A stretch of 64,000 bases of DNA from Acidobacteriota bacterium (GTDB lineage Bacteria > Acidobacteriota > Terriglobia > Bryobacterales > Bryobacteraceae). Below the pieces are notes generated by a model, which saw nothing but the letters and a program-made list of their open reading frames with translations, was not told where the DNA came from and searched no databases. The number at the start of each line of letters is the position of its first letter. Positions within the stretch are counted from its first letter, which is position 1. Below are positions 24,112 to 33,726 of this stretch, piece by piece. The position numbers were made by a program, and so were the translations under genes. The stretch lies in contig JAFDVS010000108.1 of the NCBI GenBank assembly GCA_018268935.1, forward strand, positions 39,381 to 103,380. Direction: 5' to 3'.

Positions 24112-26934
24112 ATGTTGGGTAGATTTTGCCTTTTGGCTTTGATTGCGGTGAGTGGGTTTGCTCAGAGTACGAGCGCTACGTTTGGGGAGATTGTGCGGTT
24201 GGGGGGGACTCCGTCGGATGCCGTGATGGATGAGGCGCGGGGACGGATTTATCTGGTGAATTCGAATGCCAACCGGGTGGATGTTTACAGCACTTTTGAT
24301 AAGCGGGTGATTCAGAGTATTGCCGTTGGGACGACTCCGCTGGCGGCGGCGATGTCGATGGAGGGGGATTATCTCTACGTCACCAATAGCGGCAGCAGTT
24401 CGATGTCGGTGGTGGATTTACGGGTTGGATTTGTGGCGCAGACGGTGTCGTTGAGCGCGGTGCCGGAGGGCGTGGAGGTGGGCTTCGACGGGCGAGTGTT
24501 GATTACGACGCAGGGCACGAGTTCGACGGATTTGATCAATACGCTGTTTGTGTACGATGCGCGGCAGACGCAGGGTTCGCAGCTTTCGGCGGTGTACTTT
24601 CCGCCGCCGCCGCCGACTCCATCGCCGTTGACGGCGGTGACGATCGGACGGCCGACTACAACATTTCGCGGGAAATTGATTCGGACTCCGGACGGGCGGT
24701 TCATTGTTGGATTGAGCACGATCAACAACAATGCGCAGACGGTGGTGTTTGTGTATGAGACGGTGTCGGGGACGGTGTTGCGAAGCAGGACTGTGACTGG
24801 GCAATCGACGGTGCTCTCGATTTCGCCGGATGGGGCGACGTTCATGGCGGGATACACGTTGTATGAGACGGGCACGTTGAATGTGCTGGCGCAGTACAAC
24901 ACGGCGAATGTGCCGTTTCCGCTGGTGTCGACGGGGACGGCGACGTTCAATTCGACGCAGAACATGGGCGGGAGCGGATTTTCCGGCGATGGGAAGACGC
25001 TGTATAGCGCGTTCAATGTTGCTCCGGCGACGACGCCGGCGACGCGGCCACAGGCTTCGACGCTGATGATTTCGCATCCGCGGAACCTGGCTGTGCGGCT
25101 GGGGATCAAGATTCCGGAAAGTATTGTGGCGAAGATGCTGGTGTCTTCGAACGGCGAGGAGGCGTGGGGATTGTCGGAGTCGGGGCTGGTGTACTTGCCG
25201 CTGGGGAAGCTGTATGAGTATCCGATTCTGATGCCGGAGACGAACACGGTGTTTCTGGCGGTGGATGAGTGCAATCGCGGATTGGCGCGGGCGCGGGTGC
25301 GCGTGCAGAATATCGGCGGCGGAGATTTGACGTTCAGTGTGCCGGATACGACGGCGGCGCTGGTGGCGCAGACGACGAGCGGTGTGGCGCCATCGACGAT
25401 TGAGTTTACGCTGGAGCCGGGACGGACGAGCGTGACGCGGCAATACGGAACCAATCTGTATAGCGGCGGCGCCTCGAATACGGGCAATGCGCTGGCGATC
25501 AACCTGGCGTCGCCGGATGCGATCAATGTGCCGAATACGATTCGGGTGTTCATGAATGTGCGGCAGGCGGATCAGCGCGGCGTGATCTTTCCGGTGCCGA
25601 CGGGATTGACGGCGGCGGAAGGGCTGCACGACATACTCGTGGATGATGCACGGAATCGTGTGTATATCTCGAATGCCGGGTTCAACCGGATTGAGGTGTT
25701 TGATAAGGCGAAGCAGAAATTTCTAGAGCCGATTGAGGTTGGGCAGATGCCGCACCAGATGGTGTTTGCCGGGGACCGGAAGCGCATGTATGTTGCAAAC
25801 ACGGGTGGCGAGTCGATTTCGATTGTGGACCTGGAGACGCGGCTGGTGAGTGGATCGGTGAAGTTTCCGGCGCGTCCGCGATCGGGGACGACGAATCCGG
25901 TGAGCCCGCAGGCGATCTCGCTGGGCTTGTTTGGATTGCAGATTGCGATGTCGGACGGATCGATGTGGAAGGTGATCAACGATGAGGCGACGACGCGCCC
26001 GGCGAGCACGGTGATTCCGACGCAGATCACGGTGACGGGCAATAACGGGCCGGTGCGGATGATGTCGACGCCGGATGGACAGTCGATTGTGACGCTGGCG
26101 GGGAACGGGACGGCGTATTTGTACGATTCGCTGGCGGATGGGTATACGAATGCGAGCCGGGCCTACACGCAGGCGACGATTCTGGGCTATTACGGGCCGC
26201 TGGCATCGGGACCGCAGGGTTCCTATCACGCCGTGAACAGTTTTATCTTTGGTCCGTCTTTGTCTCCCATTGGCGGATCGGAGAGCCCGACGGCATCTAC
26301 GACGCTGCCACTGGCGACGCGGCGGAATGTGGCTGCCGTGGGCGCGGTGGATGAGAACCGCTTCCTGCGATTGACGACGCCGGTAAAGGCGCAGGTGAAT
26401 TCGACGAGTACGAGCGATGCGCGGCCGACGCTGGAGTTGCTGGATCTGCGTGACAACTCAGTGACGGTGGTGGGCGCGATTGCGGAGAATCCGCCGCAGT
26501 CATTGTTTGGGAACGTGCGATTGAATGTGCCGCCGCGGCAGATTGCAGTGGACAAGGATGGCACCTCCTATGTGCTGACGCTGTCGGGATTGACGGTGGC
26601 GCCGTTGACTCCCGTGGGCGCATCGCGGCCGCAGTTGGCGGGCGCGTTGACGAATGCGGTGGATGGCACGCGGGTGTTGACGCCGGGGAGTTTCGTGAAG
26701 GTGAGTGGAAACAATCTGGCGGGGACGCTGGTGGCGGAGGATCTGCCTGCGCCGACGGTGTTGGGCGGATCGTGCGTGACATTCAGCGACACGGCGCTGC
26801 CTTTGCTGCGGACATCGTCGAATGAGATTGTGGCGCAGGTGCCGGAGACACTGGCGCCGGGGAACTATGTCGCGGTGGTGCGCTCACTGGCCACGGGGCA
26901 GAAGAGCGACGCCGTGATTGTGAGTGTGCAGTAG
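24112..26934 (+). CDS. Secreted YVTN beta-propeller protein with TIGR03437-like C-terminus (paralogue 1)
   Basis: 940 residues. AGGAG stands five bases before ATG 24112, which starts a signal peptide (FCLLALIAVSGFAQS). Two propeller halves are visible: blades such as DAVMDEARGRIYLVNSNANRVDVY and GDYLYVTNSGSSSMSVVDL in the first, and DILVDDARNRVYISNAGFNRIEVF and RMYVANTGGESISIVDL in the second. A beta domain separates them. The end (PGSFVKVSGNNLAGTLVAEDLPAPT ... IVAQVPETLAPGNYVAVVR) matches the first ~85 residues of the domain described from Solibacter as TIGR03437. The role is unknown; likely a surface binding protein. The paralogue begins 10 bases after this stop. Confidence 0.88.
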   Translation: MLGRFCLLALIAVSGFAQSTSATFGEIVRLGGTPSDAVMDEARGRIYLVNSNANRVDVYSTFDKRVIQSIAVGTTPLAAAMSMEGDYLYVTNSGSSSMSVVDLRVGFVAQTVSLSAVPEGVEVGFDGRVLITTQGTSSTDLINTLFVYDARQTQGSQLSAVYFPPPPPTPSPLTAVTIGRPTTTFRGKLIRTPDGRFIVGLSTINNNAQTVVFVYETVSGTVLRSRTVTGQSTVLSISPDGATFMAGYTLYETGTLNVLAQYNTANVPFPLVSTGTATFNSTQNMGGSGFSGDGKTLYSAFNVAPATTPATRPQASTLMISHPRNLAVRLGIKIPESIVAKMLVSSNGEEAWGLSESGLVYLPLGKLYEYPILMPETNTVFLAVDECNRGLARARVRVQNIGGGDLTFSVPDTTAALVAQTTSGVAPSTIEFTLEPGRTSVTRQYGTNLYSGGASNTGNALAINLASPDAINVPNTIRVFMNVRQADQRGVIFPVPTGLTAAEGLHDILVDDARNRVYISNAGFNRIEVFDKAKQKFLEPIEVGQMPHQMVFAGDRKRMYVANTGGESISIVDLETRLVSGSVKFPARPRSGTTNPVSPQAISLGLFGLQIAMSDGSMWKVINDEATTRPASTVIPTQITVTGNNGPVRMMSTPDGQSIVTLAGNGTAYLYDSLADGYTNASRAYTQATILGYYGPLASGPQGSYHAVNSFIFGPSLSPIGGSESPTASTTLPLATRRNVAAVGAVDENRFLRLTTPVKAQVNSTSTSDARPTLELLDLRDNSVTVVGAIAENPPQSLFGNVRLNVPPRQIAVDKDGTSYVLTLSGLTVAPLTPVGASRPQLAGALTNAVDGTRVLTPGSFVKVSGNNLAGTLVAEDLPAPTVLGGSCVTFSDTALPLLRTSSNEIVAQVPETLAPGNYVAVVRSLATGQKSDAVIVSVQ

Positions 26935-26944
26935 GGAGGCGGTC

Positions 26945-29900
26945 ATGTTGATCTTTCTTGTGTTGTTGACGGCCGCCGGATTGAGTGGCGCTACGTTTGG
27001 AACCGCGGTGCCTGTAGTGGGCGGCGCGACGGATATCGTGCTGGATGAAGGACGCGGAGCAATTTATGTGGTGAACAGCACGCAAGCACGAGTGGATGTG
27101 TTCACCACGGCGCAGCGGCGGCTGTTGCGGTCCATCCCTGTGGGCTTACAGCCGCTGTCTGCTGCGTTGTCGCGGAATCATCAGTATTTGTATGTGACGT
27201 CGTATGGCGGGTCTTCGCTGGATGTAGTGGATTTGGAGAGCAACGTTGTCGTGCGCAAGGTGAGCTTGCCTGCGGCTCCGGAAGGCGTTGCCGTGGGCGG
27301 CGATGAACGGGTGCTGGTGACGACGGTGGGTTCGGGGACGAACAACGCGGATAACCGGCTGATGCTGTTCGATCCGTTCGCGGAAGGGACGGATGTGCTG
27401 CGATCGATTCCGGTGACGCTGCCTGCGCCGGCTGTGCCGGGGACGATTACGTCGAGCCGGGTATTCATGAGCACGCGATCGAATCTGATGGCGAGCGCCG
27501 ATGGGCGGGTGATCATTGGGTTGAACAATCCGAATACAACAACACGGCAGATATTTGTTTTTGAAGTAGCGTCGGGGAGTGTGCTGCGGTCGCGCAGTGT
27601 GACGAGCATTTCGAATGTGCTGGCAGTGGCTCCGGATGGCGGGAAGTTCATGGCGGGGCTGAGCCTTTTTGATACGGCGACGCTGGCGATAGTGGCGCAG
27701 GCGAACACGGCGAATTCGCTGTATCCGTTCGAGAACAACGCGAATTTCAATACGCAGCAGAACCAGGGCGGGAGCGTGTTCGCGGCCGATGGATCGGTGT
27801 TGTATTCGGCGTTCAACGTTGCTCCGGTGCAGACTCCGGCGGCGGCGGCGAACGTGACGCAGTTGCTGCTGAGCGATCCGGACAATCTGCTGATCCAGAT
27901 GGGGCTGCAGTTGCCGGAGAGCCTGGCGGGGAACATGGTGATTGATGCGCGGGGGGAGAATATCTACGCGTTGTCGCAATCGGGCTTTTTGCACATTCCG
28001 ATTTCGACGATGGGGAATTTTCCGGTGGCGGTGCTGGATAGTCCGGTGAGTGTGTTGTTGAACGATCAGTGCGGGGTGAACAATGCAGCGTCGCAGGCGC
28101 AGGTGAGGGTGCGCAATGCAGGGCGCGGGCAGATGACGGTGACGGCATCGGTGATGCAGGCGGGGGTGACGTTCACGTTTCCGATTGGCGGGCAGCAGGG
28201 CGGGCAGGCGGGTGGAGGAGGCGCAGGCGGTGGAGCACCGGGAGTAGTGATTCCGATTGTGTTGCCGCCGGGCGCGGGTGGCGTGGGCGGGGGAACGATT
28301 GTGATTCCGACGCCGGGCACGACGACGACGCAGCAGCAGACGGGCGTGGCGCAGAATGCTCCGCGAGTGACGACGACACGGACGGACACGGAGACGGTGT
28401 TCACGTTTGGATTCAATTCGACGGCGGCGCGTTCGCTGGGAACCATTGCTCCGACGGACTTTCTGGTGCAATCGCCGCAGGCGATCAATATTCCGTATCG
28501 TGTGCGGGTGTTTCAGAACAATCGCAACGCGGAGGCTCGGGGAACGCTGGCGACGCCGGCGGTGAGCATTTCGACGGCGGAGGGGTTGACGGATATCGTG
28601 CTGGATGCGGCGCGGGGGAAGGTGTATCTGGCCAATTCGGGATTGAACCGCGTGGAGGTGTTTGACACGGAGACGGCTGCGTTTCTGACGCCGATCAAAG
28701 TGGGGCAATTGCCGCGGTCTTTGGCGATGACTCCGAACGGGCGATTTTTGTATGTTGCCAACACAGGTGGAGAGAGCATTAGCATCATTGATCTGGAGTC
28801 GCGAGAGGTGACGGGGAAGGTGAAGTTTCCTCCGGTGCCTTATAACGCGAGCTTCGCGCTGGTGACTCCGTCGTTGCTGGCGGCCACGGTGGGCGGAGTG
28901 CAGATTGTGATGTCGAGTGGGGCGCTGTGGAAGATTGTGGGCGATGAAGCGCTGCCGCGGCCAACGAGTGTGGTGATTGGAACAACGGCGATTACGGCGC
29001 CGCGGACGATTACGGCGACGCCGGATGGCGAGTATGCCTTGCTGCTGGGGGGCACGGGTACGGCGTATTTGTACGATGCGATGTCGGATGAGTATGTGCT
29101 GTCGCAATCGGTGGTGACGACGCCGATTCAAGGCTATTTCGGGCCGGTAACGGCGGGGCCGCGCGGGGCGTACTTCGTGGTGAACGGACGTGTGCTGGGT
29201 CCGACGCTGACGCCGCTGACATCGGGTGTGACGACGCTGTCGCGGCCGGTTGCCGGAGTGGCGGCGGTGAGTGCGACGCAGATGGCGCGGTTTTCGCCGC
29301 CGGCGGTGAGCACAGCGAACGCGGTTGTGCGGGAGACTCCGCAAGTGGAGTTAGTGGATACGGCGACAGGCGTGGTGCGCGCGGTGAGCCCGATGGTGGA
29401 AGGGCCGCTTTCGACATTAGTGGGGACACAACGGGTGAACGTGAACGGCCGTTCGCTGGTGGTGGATGCAGCGAAGAACGTGGCGTATGTGTTGACGGTG
29501 TCGGGGTTGTCTGTGGTGCCGTTGAATGCGGCTGCGGCGGGGCCTGGTGGTGGTGCGGCATCGAGTGCGACGGCGATTTCGAACAATGGCGTGTTGAATC
29601 TGGCGAGTGGGAAGACGGCGATCGCTCCGGGTTCGGTGATTTCGATTTACGGGCAGAACCTGGGAGGCGGGGGGAGCGCATCGGCGGCTCCGCTGCCGAC
29701 ACGGATGGGCGGCACTTGCGTGACGTTGGATGAGGCGCCGCTGCCGTTGACGATGACGAGCACGGGGCAGATCAATGCGTACTTGCCGGAGACGATCACG
29801 GCGGGACGGCATTCGCTGGTGGTGCGGGCGTATGAGCGCAACGCGGCCAGTGCGACGTATTCGATGACGGTGTCGAAGTTCGCGCCGTCGGTGTTTGTGA

Positions 29901-30241
29901 ATGAGACGACGACGCAGGCGGCGATTTACAAAGCGAACGGATCGGCGGTGACGAACAAGAACAAGGCCAACCGGGATGAGGTGTTGACGATGTATGCATC
30001 GGGGTTGGGCGTGACGAAGAGTGGTGTACCGGTGGAAGATGTGCAGGTGTTTTTCGGCGATCCGCGGATGACGCAATCGGAGGTGATTGTGGATAAGGTG
30101 GAGTTGGCCCCGGATGCGATTGGAGTGTTCCGGTTGTCGCTGCGGGTTCCGGGATTTCACACGGCTGGGGATAGCTTGCCGGTGACGTTGCGGATTGGGG
30201 GCGTGGATAGCCCGGCGGGGGTGACTACGGGGGTGAATTAG
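26945..30241 (+). CDS. Secreted YVTN beta-propeller protein with TIGR03437 C-terminus (paralogue 2)
   Basis: 1098 residues; GGGAGG lies five bases before ATG 26945. It has the same order as paralogue 1: signal peptide, propeller half (DIVLDEGRGAIYVVNSTQARVDVF), spacer, second half (DIVLDAARGKVYLANSGLNRVEVF; FLYVANTGGESISIIDL). The spacer here carries a glycine/glutamine/valine/proline-rich stretch at about residues 415-480. The C-terminal ~210 residues (IAPGSVISIYGQNLGG, CVTLDEAPLPLTMTSTGQINAYLPE ... LTMYASGLGVT) are a full-length TIGR03437 domain, whereas paralogue 1 has only its first part. Both genes are probably one operon. Function unknown. Confidence 0.88.
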   Translation: MLIFLVLLTAAGLSGATFGTAVPVVGGATDIVLDEGRGAIYVVNSTQARVDVFTTAQRRLLRSIPVGLQPLSAALSRNHQYLYVTSYGGSSLDVVDLESNVVVRKVSLPAAPEGVAVGGDERVLVTTVGSGTNNADNRLMLFDPFAEGTDVLRSIPVTLPAPAVPGTITSSRVFMSTRSNLMASADGRVIIGLNNPNTTTRQIFVFEVASGSVLRSRSVTSISNVLAVAPDGGKFMAGLSLFDTATLAIVAQANTANSLYPFENNANFNTQQNQGGSVFAADGSVLYSAFNVAPVQTPAAAANVTQLLLSDPDNLLIQMGLQLPESLAGNMVIDARGENIYALSQSGFLHIPISTMGNFPVAVLDSPVSVLLNDQCGVNNAASQAQVRVRNAGRGQMTVTASVMQAGVTFTFPIGGQQGGQAGGGGAGGGAPGVVIPIVLPPGAGGVGGGTIVIPTPGTTTTQQQTGVAQNAPRVTTTRTDTETVFTFGFNSTAARSLGTIAPTDFLVQSPQAINIPYRVRVFQNNRNAEARGTLATPAVSISTAEGLTDIVLDAARGKVYLANSGLNRVEVFDTETAAFLTPIKVGQLPRSLAMTPNGRFLYVANTGGESISIIDLESREVTGKVKFPPVPYNASFALVTPSLLAATVGGVQIVMSSGALWKIVGDEALPRPTSVVIGTTAITAPRTITATPDGEYALLLGGTGTAYLYDAMSDEYVLSQSVVTTPIQGYFGPVTAGPRGAYFVVNGRVLGPTLTPLTSGVTTLSRPVAGVAAVSATQMARFSPPAVSTANAVVRETPQVELVDTATGVVRAVSPMVEGPLSTLVGTQRVNVNGRSLVVDAAKNVAYVLTVSGLSVVPLNAAAAGPGGGAASSATAISNNGVLNLASGKTAIAPGSVISIYGQNLGGGGSASAAPLPTRMGGTCVTLDEAPLPLTMTSTGQINAYLPETITAGRHSLVVRAYERNAASATYSMTVSKFAPSVFVNETTTQAAIYKANGSAVTNKNKANRDEVLTMYASGLGVTKSGVPVEDVQVFFGDPRMTQSEVIVDKVELAPDAIGVFRLSLRVPGFHTAGDSLPVTLRIGGVDSPAGVTTGVN

Positions 30242-30360
30242 AAGCGGCGGTTTCGACAGCACTCATCGATTGGCTGGCTGATTGCTTTGTTTCCGGTGAG
30301 GATGTGGCGATCGAGTGATCCCCGCACCCGTCGAAAATAATGCGAATCAGGAGAAACAAA

Positions 30361-30939
30361 ATGGCTGGAAAGAATACTGCCACCTTTGGGATTTACCGTA
30401 CTCGCGAGGAAGCAGAACTAGGAGTGGAAGCGCTGCTGTCCAATGGGTTCCGGCAGGAAGATGTTTCCGTATTGTTCGCTTTGAATTCGGGGAACAAGGC
30501 ATTCGCGTTTCAGAAAGAATCGAAGGCGCCGGAGGGTGTCATGGCGGGGGTGTGCGTTGGCGGGGCGGTTTGCGGGACGGTGGGGTATCTGGCCGCGATA
30601 GGATCGATTGCGATCTCGGTGTTGGATCCGTATCTGGTTGCGGGTCCGTGGGTATCGGCGCTGGCTGGGGTGGGGTGCGGAGCGCTGATCGGCGGGCTGA
30701 CCGGCGGGTTGGTGGGACGAGCGATGCCGGAATATGTGGCGAAGCGGCACGAAGGAATGGTGCGCGAAGGAGGGGTGTTGATTTCGGCGCACTGCGACAA
30801 TGCGAAGTGGGTGGCGCGGGCGAAGGAGGTGTTGGAGGAGACGGGGGCGAAGGATATCTCATCGGCGGGAGAGGCGGAGGCGGATTATGCGGCGAGCGAC
30901 AAGCCGAAGCCACGTCCGGCTGGGACCGGAGTGCTGTAG
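30361..30939 (+). CDS. YflT-like (general stress protein 17M-type) membrane-associated protein, copy 1
   Basis: 192 residues from ATG 30361, with AGGAG upstream. Residues 8-45 (TFGIYRTREEAELGVEALLSNGFRQEDVSVLF) resemble the N-terminal domain of Bacillus YflT. A glycine/alanine-rich hydrophobic hairpin follows (VMAGVCVGGAVCGTVGYLAAIG ... GCGALIGGLTGGLVGRAMPE), then a second alpha/beta half (GMVREGGVLISAHCDNAKWVARAKEVLEETGAKDIS). The family is linked to stress responses with unknown biochemistry. A copy with about two thirds identity lies at 37561-38136, and their upstream regions are similar too. A strong terminator follows. Confidence 0.85.
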   Translation: MAGKNTATFGIYRTREEAELGVEALLSNGFRQEDVSVLFALNSGNKAFAFQKESKAPEGVMAGVCVGGAVCGTVGYLAAIGSIAISVLDPYLVAGPWVSALAGVGCGALIGGLTGGLVGRAMPEYVAKRHEGMVREGGVLISAHCDNAKWVARAKEVLEETGAKDISSAGEAEADYAASDKPKPRPAGTGVL

Positions 30940-30964
30940 CTTTGTGCGTTGAGAGGAGAGGGAA

Positions 30965-30997
30965 GCGGGCGATGTTACGATCGCCCGCGATTTTTTT
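30965..30997 (+). terminator. Rho-independent terminator
   Basis: Perfect 9-bp stem GCGGGCGAT / ATCGCCCGC with a six-base loop, followed by GA and seven T. It stands 25 bases after the stop at 30939. Confidence 0.92.
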
Positions 30998-31213
30998 GTG
31001 GGTGACGGGGTTGGTAGTTTTTGCTGGGTAGGGGGAAATTACAGCGTCGGGTTTTGTGAAGCGATTGCTGATCATCTGATGATGAACGCCATTACGCTCA
31101 CTTTGATAGGCGCACGTTTGGAACCGTTTTGGTTTGGCGCAAAGGCTGGGGTTACGGTTTGGGGTGTCGAATTTTGGTGACAGTGCCGCTAGGCTACACT
31201 GGCATTCGATACA

Positions 31214-31894
31214 GTGCACCGGTTTCTGATCATTGACGACGACCGTGAGTTGACGGGATTGCTGGCGGAGTATTTCGCCGGGGTGGGCGTGTCGGCGGTG
31301 AGTGCGGCGGATGGGGCGCGGGGATTAGCGCAGGCATTGGATGGCGGTTTCGACCTGGTGATTCTGGATGTGATGCTGCCGGGGATGGATGGGTTCGAAG
31401 TGCTGCGGCAGTTGCGGAAGCGGAGCAACGTACCGGTGATTATGTTGACGGCGCGGGGGGAGCGCGAGGACCGGATTGCGGGGTTGCGCACGGGGGCCGA
31501 CGATTATCTGCCGAAACCGTTTGACGCCGATGAATTGCTGGCCAGGGCGAATGCGATTCTGCGTCGCGTGCGTGCGGCGGAACTGGCGGTGGCGGAGGCG
31601 ATGACGGTAGGGGATCTGGTGATTGATATGGGGCGGCGCGTGGTGATGATCGGTGGTGAGGCGTTGGATGTGACGGCGCTGGAACTGGAGATTTTGGATT
31701 TGCTGGTGCGGCCTGTGGGGCGGGTGGTTTCGCGCGATGAGATTTCGGGAGTGCTGTATCAGCGCCCGGTGGCGGCGTTTGATCGTACGGTGGATGTGCA
31801 TGTGAGCCGGTTGCGGCGGAAGGTGGAAAGGGGCGGCGTGCGGATTCGCGGCGTGCGCGGAGTAGGGTATGTGCTTTCGGCGGGTGGGGAATGA
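31214..31894 (+). CDS. OmpR-family response regulator, CpxR-like
   Basis: 226 residues, starting at GTG 31214. Receiver: acidic IDDDREL, phospho-acceptor in VILDVMLPGMDG, MLTARG, Lys in DYLPKPFD. Winged helix: LDVTALELEILDLLVRPVGRVVSRDEI, RTVDVHVSRLRRKVE, IRGVRGVGYVL. Its TGA overlaps the ATG of the kinase by ATGA. With the kinase and the Spy/CpxP-like protein downstream it forms a Cpx-type envelope-stress unit. A possible -10 TACACT (31195-31200) would leave only a very short leader. Confidence 0.94.
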   Translation: MHRFLIIDDDRELTGLLAEYFAGVGVSAVSAADGARGLAQALDGGFDLVILDVMLPGMDGFEVLRQLRKRSNVPVIMLTARGEREDRIAGLRTGADDYLPKPFDADELLARANAILRRVRAAELAVAEAMTVGDLVIDMGRRVVMIGGEALDVTALELEILDLLVRPVGRVVSRDEISGVLYQRPVAAFDRTVDVHVSRLRRKVERGGVRIRGVRGVGYVLSAGGE

Positions 31895-33150
31895 AGTCGC
31901 TGTACCGGACGATATTGCTGTGGTTCGTGCTGCTGCTGGCGGTGTCGGGAGCGCTGATGATGTTCGCATCGCCGATGTTCTTGTTTCGCCTGTCGGGCAA
32001 GGGCGGGCCGGTGGAGCGGATGAACATGGTGTTTCTGGGGCAGGCTCGCGAAGCACTGGGGCGGGGGGAATTGGATGCGTATCTGCGCGGGTTGGAAGCG
32101 CAGTTGCCGGCGCGCTATTTTCTGCTGGATGACAACGGGCGGGATCTGGTGACGGGGGCGGACCGTTCGTTGCTGTTGCGGATGGCGTCGCGAGGGATTT
32201 GGGTGCCGCGGAAGAATGGATTGCTGCTGCGGATGTTTTCGAAGGACGGGTATCATCTGCTGTCGATGATCCGGCCGGATGGCGGAGTGGAAGGCGGGGC
32301 TCCGTATGCGCTGCTGCTGGCGCTGTCGACGGCGGTGTTGTGCTGGCTGTTCGCGGCGCGGCTGGCGGCTCCGGTGCGGGCGCTGGCGAGGACGATGGAG
32401 CGATTCGGGCGCGGGGATCTGGAGGCGCGCAGCACGATTGCGCGGAAGGATGAGATTGGGGATCTGGCGCGGTCATTCAATCAAATGGCCGAGCGCATTG
32501 CTTCGCTGATGGCAGCGGAGCGGCGGCTGCTACAGGAGATATCGCATGAGCTGCAATCGCCACTGGCGCGGCTGGCGGTGGCGGCGAAGTTGACGCGGAC
32601 GGCGGAGGACCGGGAGACGGCGGCGGCGCGGGTGCAGAAGGAAGTGGAGCGGATGTCGGCGATGGTGGCGGCGCTGCTGGACCTGGCTCGGGCGGAGGGC
32701 GATTCGGGGGCGCGGCGGAGGGAGCGATTGCGATTGGATGAACTGCTGCGGGAGATTGTGGCGGATTGCGAATGGGAGGCGGGTGAACACGGGTGTACGG
32801 TGCGGGCTACGCTGGCCGAGGTTTCGGTGGATGGGGATGAGGAACTGCTGCGGCGGGCGCTGGAGAATGTGCTGCGGAATGCGGTGCGGCATTCGCCGGA
32901 GCATGGAGAGGTGGAGGTGTTGTTGCGTGTGGTGGGGAGTGAGGCGGAGGTGGTGGTGCGGGATCATGGGCCTGGTGTGCCGGCGGAGGCGCTCGAAAAG
33001 ATATTCGCGCCGTTTTATCGGATTGGTGAGGCAGGGACGGGGCTGGGGTTGTCACTGGCGCGGCGGGCGGTGATGCTGCATCAAGGGCGGATTGCGGCGG
33101 AGAACGCGGCGCCCGGGTTGCGCGTACGGATCTGGCTTCACACTTCGTAA
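31891..33150 (+). CDS. Sensor histidine kinase, CpxA-like
   Basis: 419 residues. Membrane segments at ~7-30 (ILLWFVLLLAVSGALMMFASPMF) and ~135-158 (PYALLLALSTAVLCWLFAARLAA) enclose a ~100-residue periplasmic sensor. A HAMP domain follows (APVRALARTMERFGRGDLEARS ... DEIGDLARSFNQMAERI). The kinase core has H-box ISHELQSPLARLAVA, N-box VLRNAVRHSP, DHGPGVP, FAPFYRI and GTGLGLSLA. The H-box residue after the second E is Q-S rather than R-T, as in CpxA-type kinases. It is translationally coupled to the regulator. Confidence 0.94.
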   Translation: MKSLYRTILLWFVLLLAVSGALMMFASPMFLFRLSGKGGPVERMNMVFLGQAREALGRGELDAYLRGLEAQLPARYFLLDDNGRDLVTGADRSLLLRMASRGIWVPRKNGLLLRMFSKDGYHLLSMIRPDGGVEGGAPYALLLALSTAVLCWLFAARLAAPVRALARTMERFGRGDLEARSTIARKDEIGDLARSFNQMAERIASLMAAERRLLQEISHELQSPLARLAVAAKLTRTAEDRETAAARVQKEVERMSAMVAALLDLARAEGDSGARRRERLRLDELLREIVADCEWEAGEHGCTVRATLAEVSVDGDEELLRRALENVLRNAVRHSPEHGEVEVLLRVVGSEAEVVVRDHGPGVPAEALEKIFAPFYRIGEAGTGLGLSLARRAVMLHQGRIAAENAAPGLRVRIWLHTS

Positions 33151-33235
33151 CAAACCTGGCGGCAGTGAGGTGCGTTCTTTGTATTAGAGGGCGGCGATGA
33201 TGAGCCGGACCTCAAGATACAAAAGGAGAACGAAC

Positions 33236-33688
33236 ATGAATCGTAGATTTGTTACTCGTATGGCAGCCGTGGTGGCTGTGGCGCTGGGCGCGGTTGGATT
33301 GATGGCGCAGGGCGTGCGGCAGCATGGCGGGATGTTTGATTTCGAAGGGCGGGCGAATTTCATTGCCGGGTATTTGGGCTTGACGGATGCGCAGAAGGCT
33401 CAGGCGAAGGAGATTTTCGGGCCGGCGAAGGCGGAGTTCGAACAGGGGCGGGGGCAGGTGCAGAGCGCGCGCGAGGCGCTGGAGAAGGCAGTGAAATCGA
33501 ACGCGAGCGATGTGGAGATTGAACGGGCGGCGGCGGCGCTGGGGGCATTACATACACAGCATGTGGCGTCGATGGCGAAGCGGTTTGCGAAGTTCTACAC
33601 GATACTGACGCCGGAGCAGAAGGAGAAGGCGGAGGCGCTGCGCGCGCAGATGAAGGAGCGGGTGCAGGGGATGATCGGAAGGTTGTGA
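33236..33688 (+). CDS. Periplasmic Spy/CpxP-like protein
   Basis: 150 residues from ATG 33236 with AAAAGGAG upstream. A signal peptide (FVTRMAAVVAVALGAVGLMAQ) precedes a helical domain of LTxxQxxxxxxI heptads (YLGLTDAQKAQAKEIFGPAKAEF; KFYTILTPEQKEKAEALRAQMKERVQ). CpxP and Spy are periplasmic chaperones that dampen Cpx signalling or protect folding proteins. Its position 85 bases behind the Cpx-like kinase supports this role. A perfect 8-bp hairpin follows at 33699-33722. Confidence 0.85.
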   Translation: MNRRFVTRMAAVVAVALGAVGLMAQGVRQHGGMFDFEGRANFIAGYLGLTDAQKAQAKEIFGPAKAEFEQGRGQVQSAREALEKAVKSNASDVEIERAAAALGALHTQHVASMAKRFAKFYTILTPEQKEKAEALRAQMKERVQGMIGRL

Positions 33689-33698
33689 GTGTGGGGAT

Positions 33699-33722
33699 CG
33701 GGGTGGGCTGAGGTCCACCCCG
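33699..33722. terminator. Hairpin between convergent genes
   Basis: CGGGGTGG, 8-base loop, CCACCCCG. It sits between the Spy/CpxP-like stop (33688) and the receptor stop (33727). Without a T run on the plus strand, it may work weakly or in both directions. Confidence 0.6.
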
Positions 33723-33726
33723 TTCC

